57,843 bases of DNA. Source: an uncultured Prevotellaceae bacterium (GTDB lineage: Bacteria > Bacteroidota > Bacteroidia > Bacteroidales > Bacteroidaceae). Shown in pieces: positions 9,173-16,199 of the stretch. The stretch's first letter is position 1. Each line of letters begins with the position of its first letter. A program made the position numbers and the translations under genes. The stretch covers positions 1-57,843 of the forward strand of contig CACXJZ010000027.1 of the NCBI GenBank assembly GCA_902768105.1, given 5' to 3'. The notes beneath the pieces are model-generated. The model ran no database searches. It had not been told where the DNA came from and saw only the letters and a program-made list of their open reading frames with translations.

Positions 9173-9180
9173 CAAAAGTA
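9173..9180 (-). promoter_or_regulatory. Promoter -7 box for the antiporter operon
   Basis: TACTTTTG read on the minus strand matches TAnnTTTG and lies 27 bases upstream of the antiporter start. A clear -33 box is not seen. Confidence 0.55.
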
Positions 9181-9222
9181 CAATATTTTGCCGAATTATC
9201 TATCTATTTAAAAGTTTTTTTG

Positions 9223-9230
9223 TACCTTTG
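9223..9230 (+). promoter_or_regulatory. Promoter -7 box for asd
   Basis: TACCTTTG lies 25 bases before the asd start codon, divergent from the antiporter promoter. No exact TTTG at the expected -33 position. Confidence 0.6.
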
Positions 9231-9255
9231 CGCCCAAAATTTAATTTGAAGAAAG

Positions 9256-10278
9256 ATGAAAGTAGCAATTGTTGGCGCTTCAGGCGCAGTGGGACAGGAG
9301 TTCCTGCGTATTCTCGACCAGAGAAATTTCCCGATGGATGAGTTGGTGCTGTTTGGCAGCGAGCGGTCGGCTGGCCGTACATACACGTTCCGTGGCAAGG
9401 AGCTCACAGTGAAGCTTCTGCAGCATAATGACGACTTCAAGGACGTTGATATCGCTTTCACGTCAGCCGGTGCAGGCACGTCGAAGGAGTTTGCAGAGAC
9501 CATCACAAAGTACGGCTGCGTGATGATTGACAACTCCAGCGCCTTCCGCATGGACAGCGACGTCCCCCTGGTAGTGCCCGAGTGCAACGCAGAGGATGCC
9601 CTGAACCGTCCGCGTGGCATCATTGCCAATCCCAACTGTACGACCATCATGATGGTTGTCGTGCTCCAGCCGCTGGAGCAGCTCAGCCACATCAAGCGCA
9701 TCCACGTCAGCTCCTACCAGAGTGCCAGCGGTGCCGGCGCAGCAGCCATGGCCGAGCTGCAGCAGCAGTATAAGGAAATGGTGGAAGAGGGTGAAGTGAA
9801 GACCATCAAGAAGTTCGCTCACCAGCTGGCCTATAATGTCATTCCGCAGATTGACGTGTTCCAGCCCAACGGCTACACGAAGGAGGAGATGAAGATGTAC
9901 AATGAGACACAGAAGATTATGCATACCGACGCCAAGTGCTCGGCTATGTGTGTGCGTGTCAGCTCATTGCGCTCACACTCCGAGAGTGTGTGGATTGAGA
10001 CCGAGCGCCCCATCAGCGTCGAGGAGGCACAGCAGGCCATTGCCGCTGCCCCCGGTTGTACTTTGATTGACGACCCCGCCAACCTGAAGTACCCCATGCC
10101 GCTGGAGACTGCCGGCAAGGACGATGTCTATGTTGGTCGTGTGCGTAAGGACCTGAGCGACGAGAACGGCTTGACGTTCTGGCTCTCGGGCGACCAGATT
10201 CGCAAGGGCGCAGCCCTGAATGCTGTGCAGATTGGCGAGTATCTGGTGCAGAAAAAGGACCTTCCCTGCTTCGCATAA
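9256..10278 (+). CDS. asd: Aspartate-semialdehyde dehydrogenase
   Basis: 340 residues, normal length. It reduces L-aspartyl phosphate to aspartate semialdehyde with NADPH, the branch point to lysine/diaminopimelate, threonine and methionine. The Rossmann motif [10 protein letters not shown] is at residues 7-16, the catalytic Cys is Cys128 in NPNCTT, and the substrate-binding Arg and catalytic His are in [12 protein letters not shown] (about 235-246). The C-terminus ([16 protein letters not shown]) is the usual dimer segment. It stands alone, convergent with nadB across a palindrome-rich gap. Its diaminopimelate product links to peptidoglycan, which the PBP4 gene nearby processes; this is only a loose association. 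Confidence 0.97.
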   Translation: MKVAIVGASGAVGQEFLRILDQRNFPMDELVLFGSERSAGRTYTFRGKELTVKLLQHNDDFKDVDIAFTSAGAGTSKEFAETITKYGCVMIDNSSAFRMDSDVPLVVPECNAEDALNRPRGIIANPNCTTIMMVVVLQPLEQLSHIKRIHVSSYQSASGAGAAAMAELQQQYKEMVEEGEVKTIKKFAHQLAYNVIPQIDVFQPNGYTKEEMKMYNETQKIMHTDAKCSAMCVRVSSLRSHSESVWIETERPISVEEAQQAIAAAPGCTLIDDPANLKYPMPLETAGKDDVYVGRVRKDLSDENGLTFWLSGDQIRKGAALNAVQIGEYLVQKKDLPCFA

Positions 10279-10311
10279 GCATATTTTTAGCAGCGATTCA
10301 CATAATGTGCC

Positions 10312-10415
10312 GTAAAAACGGCGTTTATGTGGTGTAAAAACGGCGTTCTGACTATGTCAAAACGCCGTTTTTAGGGTGTAAAGTCGGCGTTTTGACACCA
10401 TAAAAACGCCGTTTA
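10312..10415. repeat. Cluster of AAACGGCGTTT / AAACGCCGTTT palindromic units
   Basis: Five copies of an AACGGCGTTT-like word, in both orientations, are packed into about 100 bases: near 10314, 10336, 10358, 10384 and 10403. GGTGTAAA or its complement flanks several copies. The array fills the gap between the convergent genes asd and nadB and resembles a REP/BIME element. Confidence 0.8.
10336..10373. terminator. Hairpin terminator between asd and nadB
   Basis: TAAAAACGGCGTTCTGAC and GTCAAAACGCCGTTTTTA pair over about 17 of 18 bases around a three-base loop, with T-rich ends on both strands. It can terminate both convergent genes and is built from two of the palindromic units. Confidence 0.75.
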
Positions 10416-10420
10416 TAGAG

Positions 10421-12040
10421 CTACTTGTCGTACGCGTGCAGCGGATAGTCGGTGGTGAAGTGCAAACCGCGACACTCCTTGCGCTCAAGCGCCCATCGGG
10501 TGACGAGGTAGCCCACGTTAATCATGTTACGCAACTCACAGATGTCGCGCGAGGCCTTGACGCGCTTGAAGAGGCGCTCGGTCTCTTCGTAAAGCATGTC
10601 GAGACGGTCCCAGGCACGGTGTAGGCGCAGGTCGCTGCGCACGATGCCTACGTAGTTGGACATAATCTGGTTGACCTCCTTGACGCTCTGTGTGATGAGC
10701 ACCTTCTCCTCGTTGGTCATCGTGCCTTCATCGTTCCATTCCGGTACACGTTCGTTGAAATCATACAAATCCACATGCTTCAGCGAGTCGCGTGCTGCTG
10801 TCTCGGCATAGACGACGGCCTCGATGAGGGAGTTGCTGGCCAGACGGTTGCCGCCATGCAGACCGGTGCACGAGCATTCGCCAAGGGCGTAGAGACGCTC
10901 GATGCTGGACTGTCCGTTGAGATCGACCTTGATACCGCCGCACATGTAGTGGGCCGCAGGACGTACGGGGATGTAGTCGCAGGTGATGTCGATGCCCATG
11001 GAGAGACATTTCTGGTAGATGTTAGGGAAGTGGTGCTTGGTCTCTGCGGGATCCTTGTGGGTGACGTCGAGGCAGACGTGGTCGAGGCCGTGGATTTTCA
11101 TCTCCTTGTCGATGGCACGGGCCACGATGTCGCGTGGTGCCAGCGAGAGGCGCTCGTCGTACTTCTCCATGAACGACTCGCCGTTGGGCAGTCGCAGTAT
11201 GCCACCGTAGCCACGCATGGCCTCGGTGATGAGGTAGGCGGGATGCGTCTCGTTGGGATTATGGAGCACGGTGGGATGGAATTGTACGAACTCCATGTCA
11301 GCCACTGTTCCTTTGGCACGGTAGGCCATGGCGATGCCGTCGCCCGTGGCGATGACGGGATTCGAGGTGGTCAGGTAGATAGCTCCACAGCCACCGGTAC
11401 ACATGACGGTAATCTTGGCAAGATACGTATCCACGCGGCCAGGATTATTGGACTTTCCTGATTTTCCGGAGTTTCCGGGTTCTGACAGCACGTAGGCTCC
11501 GTAACACTGGATGTTGGGTGAGCGGCGGGTGACGCGCACGCCGAGGTGGTGCTGGGTGATGATCTCTACGGCAAAGTGGTTCTCCTTGACCTCGATGTCG
11601 GGACAGGCGCGTACGGCGTCCATCAGTCCGCGTTGTATCTCGGCTCCGGTGTCGTCGGCATGGTGCAGGATGCGGAACTCCGAGTGTCCGCCCTCGCGGT
11701 GCAGGTCGAAGTCGCCGTTCTCCTTGCGGTCGAAGTTGACGCCCCACTGGACTAACTCCCGAATCTGCTCAGGCGCCATGCGCACCACCTGTTCCACGGC
11801 GGCACGGTCGCTGATGTAGTCACCGGCAATCATCGTGTCCTCGATGTGCTTGTCGAAATTGTCAAGCTCCAGGTTGGTCACACTGGCCACGCCGCCCTGT
11901 GCGAACGATGTGTTGGCCTCTTCGAGGCTTGTCTTGCAGATGAGGCACACCTTACCCTTCTTCTCGCGTGCCACTTTGAGGGCGTAGCTCATGCCGGCCA
12001 CGCCAGCTCCAATAATCAGGAAATCGTACTTATAAACCAT
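10421..12040 (-). CDS. nadB: L-aspartate oxidase
   Basis: 539 residues. FAD enzyme that oxidises L-aspartate to iminoaspartate, the first step of de novo NAD synthesis. The dinucleotide motif IIGAGVAGMSYAL lies near the N-terminus; GGVASV, HREGGHSEFRILHADD-type substrate motifs, GGIKVDLNGQSS and GECSCTGLHGGNRLASNSLIEA follow in family order. ATG 12040 (MVYKYDFLIIGAG) is chosen because an upstream ATG would put 17 non-conserved residues over the promoter box. Around residues 186-199 there is an extra Gly/Ser/Asn-rich loop (GNSGKSGKSNNPG) coded by tandem nine-base units. nadA and nadC are not in the window. Probably cytosolic. Confidence 0.95.
   Translation of the reverse strand: MVYKYDFLIIGAGVAGMSYALKVAREKKGKVCLICKTSLEEANTSFAQGGVASVTNLELDNFDKHIEDTMIAGDYISDRAAVEQVVRMAPEQIRELVQWGVNFDRKENGDFDLHREGGHSEFRILHHADDTGAEIQRGLMDAVRACPDIEVKENHFAVEIITQHHLGVRVTRRSPNIQCYGAYVLSEPGNSGKSGKSNNPGRVDTYLAKITVMCTGGCGAIYLTTSNPVIATGDGIAMAYRAKGTVADMEFVQFHPTVLHNPNETHPAYLITEAMRGYGGILRLPNGESFMEKYDERLSLAPRDIVARAIDKEMKIHGLDHVCLDVTHKDPAETKHHFPNIYQKCLSMGIDITCDYIPVRPAAHYMCGGIKVDLNGQSSIERLYALGECSCTGLHGGNRLASNSLIEAVVYAETAARDSLKHVDLYDFNERVPEWNDEGTMTNEEKVLITQSVKEVNQIMSNYVGIVRSDLRLHRAWDRLDMLYEETERLFKRVKASRDICELRNMINVGYLVTRWALERKECRGLHFTTDYPLHAYDK
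11439..11484 (-). repeat. In-frame nine-base tandem repeat in nadB
   Basis: Coding-strand units GGAAACTCC, GGAAAATCA and GGAAAGTCC followed by AATAATCCTGG encode GNSGKSGKSNNPG. The GGAAAnTCC unit also occurs in mutY at 13808-13833, in frame. Confidence 0.75.
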
Positions 12041-12057
12041 CTTAGTTTGTTTTAGTG

Positions 12058-12088
12058 TTGCAAAGTTACGAATTATTTTGTAATTTTG
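12058..12088 (+). promoter_or_regulatory. Promoter of dacB-mutY
   Basis: TTG at 12058-12060 and TAATTTTG at 12081-12088 are about 20 bases apart. The -7 box ends nine bases before ATG 12098, so the leader is very short. The in-frame TTG at 12086 lies inside the box and is not a start. Confidence 0.6.
12061..12068 (-). promoter_or_regulatory. Promoter -7 box for nadB
   Basis: TAACTTTG on the minus strand lies 20 bases upstream of ATG 12040. It mirrors the dacB -7 box 12 bases away. Confidence 0.6.
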
Positions 12089-12097
12089 CACTCGAAA

Positions 12098-13306
12098 ATG
12101 AAGAAATATCTGTTTTTATTGCTTTTGTCGGTGCTGATGGTGCCCGCAAAGGCCCAAGTTGACAGTCTGACGATCCGTTGCGACAGTGTTCCCGCATTGC
12201 CGTGGCCTCAGTCGTTGCAGGCAAATATTGACACGTTGATACAGACCAGTTCGCTGCTCGAGATTTCGGAAGTGGGACTAATGGTCTATGACCTGACGGC
12301 CGACAGCGTGCTCTACAAGTATAACCACCGTCACACGCTCAGGCCGGCGTCGAACATGAAACTCATCACGGCTATCGCGGCCCTGGACCGTCTGGGTGCC
12401 AAGCACCAGTTGCGTACCACGCTGTACTATACGGGTGTTCGCGACAGCAGTACGCTGCGGGGCGACCTCTACTGCGTGGGCGGTATGGATCCGCTCTTCG
12501 ACAAGGACGACCTTCAGGCTTTCGTTGAGGGCGTGCGTACCTTGGGCATCGACACCATCCGCGGACGTCTCGTGGCCGACAAGTCAATGAAGGACGCTGA
12601 TCTGCTGGGCTGGGGCTGGTGCTGGGACGATGACAATCCCGTGCTCTCGCCGTTGCATATTGAGCGCAAGGATCTCTTTCTTGAGCACTTCGTACAAGCG
12701 CTGCGGAAGGCAGGCATCTATGTCGATGCACAGCTCTGTGAGGGCCGGCTGCCCGTCGGAGCCACCTATGTTGTGGCGAGCGTGCACACCATCAGTCATG
12801 TGTTGCCGCAGATGATGAAGGACAGCGACAACCTTCTTGCCGAGTCGCTGTTCTATCAGCTGGCAGCCTCGTCAGGAGCCCGTCCTGCCACCGCCAAACA
12901 TGCGCGGCAGATCATCAACAAGCTCATTGACAAGCTGGGACTGGCCTCGTCGGCATATAACATTGCCGACGGTAGCGGACTGTCGCTCTATAACTATCTG
13001 TCGCCGGAGCTGGAAGTGGCGTTCCTGCGCTATGCCTGGAGCAAGGAGGGCATCCGCGTTCCGCTCTATCCGTCGCTGCCCATTGCCGGACGTGACGGCA
13101 CGCTCTCGAAGCGCATGCGTAAGACAATCGCCGAGGGCAACGTGCATGCCAAGACCGGTACGCTGAAAGGTGTGACGACGCTGGCGGGCTACTGTACGGC
13201 AGCCAACGGTCATGTGCTCTGTTTCGCTATCATGAACCAGGGCGTTATGCAGCTCAGTCGTGGTCGCGACTTCCAGGACCGTCTGTGTGTGCTCATGTGT
13301 CAATAG
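12098..13306 (+). CDS. dacB: D-alanyl-D-alanine carboxypeptidase / PBP4, S13 family
   Basis: 402 residues with a signal peptide (MKKYLFLLLLSVLMVPAKAQ). The three penicillin-binding motifs are visible: SxxK as SNMK (Ser85), SxN as SDN in KDSDNLLAES, and KTG in HAKTGTLKGV. DGSGLSLYNYLSPE is the usual S13 block. It cleaves D-Ala-D-Ala carboxy-terminal or cross-linked peptides of peptidoglycan in the periplasm. It is shorter than E. coli PBP4 (477), implying a reduced accessory domain between the first two motifs. The downstream mutY begins three bases after the stop, so the two are probably co-transcribed. Confidence 0.93.
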   Translation: MKKYLFLLLLSVLMVPAKAQVDSLTIRCDSVPALPWPQSLQANIDTLIQTSSLLEISEVGLMVYDLTADSVLYKYNHRHTLRPASNMKLITAIAALDRLGAKHQLRTTLYYTGVRDSSTLRGDLYCVGGMDPLFDKDDLQAFVEGVRTLGIDTIRGRLVADKSMKDADLLGWGWCWDDDNPVLSPLHIERKDLFLEHFVQALRKAGIYVDAQLCEGRLPVGATYVVASVHTISHVLPQMMKDSDNLLAESLFYQLAASSGARPATAKHARQIINKLIDKLGLASSAYNIADGSGLSLYNYLSPELEVAFLRYAWSKEGIRVPLYPSLPIAGRDGTLSKRMRKTIAEGNVHAKTGTLKGVTTLAGYCTAANGHVLCFAIMNQGVMQLSRGRDFQDRLCVLMCQ

Positions 13307-13309
13307 CCC

Positions 13310-14302
13310 ATGAGTTTTTCCTCTGTCATACTACAATGGTTTCGTGAGAACGGCAGGCAACTGCCGTGGCGCGAGACGCGTGATCCCTATGCCATCTGGC
13401 TGTCGGAGATTATCCTCCAGCAGACGCGTATAGAGCAGGGACTGCCTTACTGGGAGCGGTTCATGCGACGCTGGCCGACGGTCGAGACGCTGGCACAGGC
13501 CTCAGAGGACGAGGTGCTGCGCGAGTGGCAGGGGCTGGGGTACTACAGCCGTGCCCGTAACCTGCATACTGCCGCGAAGCAGGTCGTCGCACGTGGCGGT
13601 TTCCCCTCCACGATAGAGGGCCTGCGCTCGCTGAAAGGCGTAGGCGACTATACTGCCGCTGCCATTGGCAGCTTTGCCTTCGACCTGCCTGTGGCAGCGG
13701 TCGATGGCAATGTCTATCGTGTGCTGGCGCGGCACTTCGGCATCAGCACGCCTATCAACAGTACCGAGGGCAAGAAGGAGTTTCAGGCGCTGGCCAATAA
13801 TCTGATTCCCGGAAATTCCAGAGATTCCGGAGCCTACAACCAAGCTATGATGGACTTCGGTGCTACCCAGTGCACGCCGTCAAGCCCTAATTGCGTACAA
13901 TGCCCATTAGCGGAAACCTGCGTCGCTCTGCGTGAATGCCGCATCGGTGAACTGCCCGTCAAGGAGCGTACGCTGAAAATCAGGGAACGTCACCTTACCT
14001 ATATATATATAAGGTATAAGAGTGAGACCGCTCTCCACCGCCGTCCTGCCGGCGATATCTGGCAGGGGTTGTATGAACCACTGGTAATGGAGGATGGAGA
14101 ATGGAAAATGGAGAATTCTCAATTGCTTCGTAAGAATCAGAAGCATGTGCTGACCCACCGCATCATCTATGCTGATTTCTATTTGTGGGAACCCGAGGAA
14201 CGTCCGCCGTTGCCTGACGGATATTTCTGGATACAGGAGAAAGACCTTGACCAGTACGGCGTTCCGCGACTTATCGAGAAGTTATTTGAATTGGTAGGCT
14301 GA
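13310..14302 (+). CDS. mutY: A/G-specific adenine glycosylase
   Basis: 330 residues. Removes adenine mispaired with 8-oxoguanine. The helix-hairpin-helix LKGVGDYTAAAIGSFAF and catalytic Asp in AVDGNVYRVLARH are present, as are the 4Fe-4S cysteines C-x6-C-x2-C-x5-C in CTPSSPNCVQCPLAETC. The C-terminal NUDIX-like 8-oxoG recognition domain follows (DIWQGLYEPLV, LTHRIIYADFYLW). Two regions look inserted: PGNSRDSG (about 167-174), coded by nine-base units, and MEDGEWKMENSQ (about 260-271), coded by a purine-rich repeat also found in the phosphopantetheinyl transferase gene. It follows dacB closely and overlaps the convergent PagL-like gene by 32 nt. Confidence 0.95.
   Translation: MSFSSVILQWFRENGRQLPWRETRDPYAIWLSEIILQQTRIEQGLPYWERFMRRWPTVETLAQASEDEVLREWQGLGYYSRARNLHTAAKQVVARGGFPSTIEGLRSLKGVGDYTAAAIGSFAFDLPVAAVDGNVYRVLARHFGISTPINSTEGKKEFQALANNLIPGNSRDSGAYNQAMMDFGATQCTPSSPNCVQCPLAETCVALRECRIGELPVKERTLKIRERHLTYIYIRYKSETALHRRPAGDIWQGLYEPLVMEDGEWKMENSQLLRKNQKHVLTHRIIYADFYLWEPEERPPLPDGYFWIQEKDLDQYGVPRLIEKLFELVG
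13808..13833 (+). repeat. In-frame nine-base repeat in mutY
   Basis: GGAAATTCC AGAGATTCC GGAG encodes GNSRDSG between the catalytic helices and the iron-sulphur loop. It is related to the GGAAACTCC units in nadB. Confidence 0.65.
14086..14121 (+). repeat. In-frame GGAGGATGGAGAATGGA repeat in mutY
   Basis: The stretch consists of ATGGA-type units and ends in GAGAATTCTC. TGGAGGATGGAGAATGGA recurs on the opposite strand in the phosphopantetheinyl transferase gene (33437-33470). It encodes MEDGEWKMENSQ in mutY. Confidence 0.75.
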
Positions 14303-15542
14303 CCATAATCTCTGTGAGGTCGGCCTTGGTGCGATGTGCCTGTACACTGGCACCCACCTTGATGTGGCCGAGTTTCGGGAACGTGTAGAACACACCGATG
14401 CGCTCGTAGTAGGGCTGTTCCACCTCCTTGGCATTTGTTCCCATCTCGCGGTGCAGGTAGATGCCCAGAGCCATGTCGAGTGACAGGTTGTGGTAATATA
14501 CCTCATGGCGGGCGGAGATGCCGACGGACCAAGGGGAGACGTGGGTGTTGGGTAATGACTGCTGAGCCTCCAGGTCACGGATGTGCTTGTAATACGTGCC
14601 GTAATAGACATCGGCACCGATGCCCGATGCCCAGCGCCGCGCATAGCGATACATCAGGGCGGCAGAAGCGGAGTAGGACATGTAGAAGTGGAAGTCTTCC
14701 GTGCGATAGTCTGGCTCCATCGGGTCGGTGTTGAACTGTGTACGTTGCCAGTCCTCCAGCAGCGTCTTGCCGCCAATGCCGAGACGGAAGTCGAGATAAA
14801 GTCCAGCCCCCTCCATCCTCCCCCCATTAGGGGAGGTTTTTTGCGGCCCCCTCTCCTTTTGGAGAGGGTGGGGGGTGAGGCCGCTCCTGATTCCTACCAT
14901 CGGTCCCCAGTGATTCTCGCCCTTGTTGGGACGTGCCAAGGCACCGTTGCTGTGGTGGCCGTAGAGCAGTCCGGCAACGAGTGCCAAATTGTCGGTGAGC
15001 TGATAGGATGCGGTGACGCCTGCTCCGAAGTAGATGTTGAAGGCAGAGCCGATGAGCTCGTTGTCGATGTTGTCGGTCTTATTGTAGATGAAGGGACTAT
15101 AGCCCACGCCGGCGCGCAGCATGTAGTTGAGCTCCCAGCGGCGTGTGCGGAGCAGCGGTCGCTCAAACGAGCCGTAGAGCGTAAAGATATCACCCAGCCG
15201 CGAGTCGTAATCCACCATTACTGCCTTTCCCCACGAGCCCGTGCGGCGCATGGTGACGCCGTTGTTCAGTGCCAGCTTGGCGCCAACGCTCAGGGTGGGG
15301 TAGTTGTAGTCGCGGGCGAAGGCGTCGCTGTCTGACGGCAGAGCCCTGTAGTTCAGCTCCACGCCGACGGCAAAAGCCCGTTTGTCGCACAGCCACTGCC
15401 GCTCATACTCGTCCATAGCTATCTGCCATTGCGGATAGGCATAGACGGTGAAGCCCACGTGACGTGCGGTGTCGCCGTCGGTGTCCGCAGCATGGCTGCA
15501 GAGCGCCATCATTGTGAGTATGAGCGTCAACAGTTTTCTCAT
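14271..15542 (-). CDS. PagL-like acyloxyacyl hydrolase (lipid A 3-O-deacylase family)
   Basis: 423 residues with a signal peptide (MRKLLTLILTMMALCSHA). The rest is beta-barrel-like with aromatic strand ends. The motif GHHSNGAL (about 195-202) matches the His-Ser catalytic signature of PagL-type lipid A 3-O-deacylases. It is longer than classical PagL (about 170 residues), as is common for Bacteroidetes homologues. Expected location: outer membrane, trimming lipid A. ATG 15542 is preferred because an upstream ATG lies beyond the -7 box. Residues about 221-245 (TPHPLQKERG to NGGRMEG) are coded by palindromic repeats and look inserted. The 3' end overlaps mutY by 32 nt, convergently. Confidence 0.75.
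   Translation of the reverse strand: MRKLLTLILTMMALCSHAADTDGDTARHVGFTVYAYPQWQIAMDEYERQWLCDKRAFAVGVELNYRALPSDSDAFARDYNYPTLSVGAKLALNNGVTMRRTGSWGKAVMVDYDSRLGDIFTLYGSFERPLLRTRRWELNYMLRAGVGYSPFIYNKTDNIDNELIGSAFNIYFGAGVTASYQLTDNLALVAGLLYGHHSNGALARPNKGENHWGPMVGIRSGLTPHPLQKERGPQKTSPNGGRMEGAGLYLDFRLGIGGKTLLEDWQRTQFNTDPMEPDYRTEDFHFYMSYSASAALMYRYARRWASGIGADVYYGTYYKHIRDLEAQQSLPNTHVSPWSVGISARHEVYYHNLSLDMALGIYLHREMGTNAKEVEQPYYERIGVFYTFPKLGHIKVGASVQAHRTKADLTEIMVSLPIQITSR
14812..14884. repeat. Double palindromic element inside the PagL-like gene
   Basis: Two hairpins lie side by side: CCTCCCC/GGGGAGG followed by TTTTTT (14817-14842), and CCCTCTCC TTTT GGAGAGGG followed by TGGGGGG (14849-14875). The second, read on the coding strand, is GCCTCACCCCCC then a CCCTCTCC hairpin and recurs in lpd at 35594-35630. 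The first resembles lpd 36081-36112. It keeps the PagL-like frame open. Confidence 0.85.
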
Positions 15543-15550
15543 TTCCGTGG

Positions 15551-15558
15551 CAAAGATA
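15551..15558 (-). promoter_or_regulatory. Promoter -7 box for the PagL-like gene
   Basis: TATCTTTG on the minus strand, eight bases upstream of ATG 15542. It belongs to an 18-base inverted repeat shared with the purN promoter. Confidence 0.65.
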
Positions 15559-15602
15559 CAAAATAATTCATAATACATCATTCGCAATTCACAATTATTT
15601 TG

Positions 15603-15610
15603 TACCTTTG
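15603..15610 (+). promoter_or_regulatory. Promoter -7 box for purN
   Basis: TACCTTTG lies seven bases before ATG 15618, within ATTATTTTGTACCTTTGC, the mirror image (17 of 18 bases) of the divergent promoter. Confidence 0.65.
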
Positions 15611-15617
15611 CAGCGCA

Positions 15618-16199
15618 ATGAAGAAGATTAACATAGCCATTTTCGTTTCGGGTAGCGGTACGAACTGCGAAAATCTGATTAAGTATTTCAGTGATTCTCC
15701 CCGTGTATTGTGTGCCATCGTGGTCAGCAATAAGACCGATGCCCTTGCGTTGGAGCGTGCCAAGCGACTTGGCGTGCCGACGGCTGTGGTGCCGAAGGCG
15801 GAGCTGAACGATGCTAACTTTCTGCTGCCGCTGATGCGCGAGTATAAGATTGACTTCATTGTGCTGGCGGGCTTCCTGCCGCTCGTACCCACGTTCCTCA
15901 TCGAGGCTTATCCGCGCAAGATTGTGAACCTACATCCCGCGCTGCTGCCGAAGTTCGGCGGCAAGGGCATGTGGGGCCATCACGTGCACGAGGCGGTGAA
16001 AACTGCGGGTGAGACGGAGACAGGCATGACCGTTCATTACGTCACGCCCGTCTGCGACAGTGGTGAGATTATTGCCCAGTACCGCTGCGCCTTGTCGCCC
16101 GCCGACAGCGTTGACGACATCGCAGAAAAAGAGCACCAGCTGGAAATGACGTATTTCCCGCTGGTGGTCGATAACATATTAAGGGAGACTTTTCAATAA
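15618..16199 (+). CDS. purN: Phosphoribosylglycinamide formyltransferase
   Basis: 193 residues, typical length. Transfers the formyl group of 10-formyltetrahydrofolate to GAR in purine synthesis. The phosphate loop GSGTNCENL is at residues 11-19. The catalytic Asn-His pair lies in VNLHPALLPKFGGKGMWG and the catalytic Asp in VCDSGEIIAQ. An in-frame TTG at 15600 overlaps the promoter; ATG 15618 begins MKKINIAIFVSGSG. The stop overlaps the convergent adenine deaminase gene by 7 nt. Purine-related genes on both sides suggest a loose functional grouping. Confidence 0.96.
   Translation: MKKINIAIFVSGSGTNCENLIKYFSDSPRVLCAIVVSNKTDALALERAKRLGVPTAVVPKAELNDANFLLPLMREYKIDFIVLAGFLPLVPTFLIEAYPRKIVNLHPALLPKFGGKGMWGHHVHEAVKTAGETETGMTVHYVTPVCDSGEIIAQYRCALSPADSVDDIAEKEHQLEMTYFPLVVDNILRETFQ

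Noticed and set aside
14817-14842. True terminator within the PagL-like gene (hairpin plus TTTTTT)
   Set aside because: The T run is on the strand opposite to the gene, the frame continues through it, and the hairpin belongs to a repeat found elsewhere in coding sequence; it could still stop antisense transcripts from mutY.
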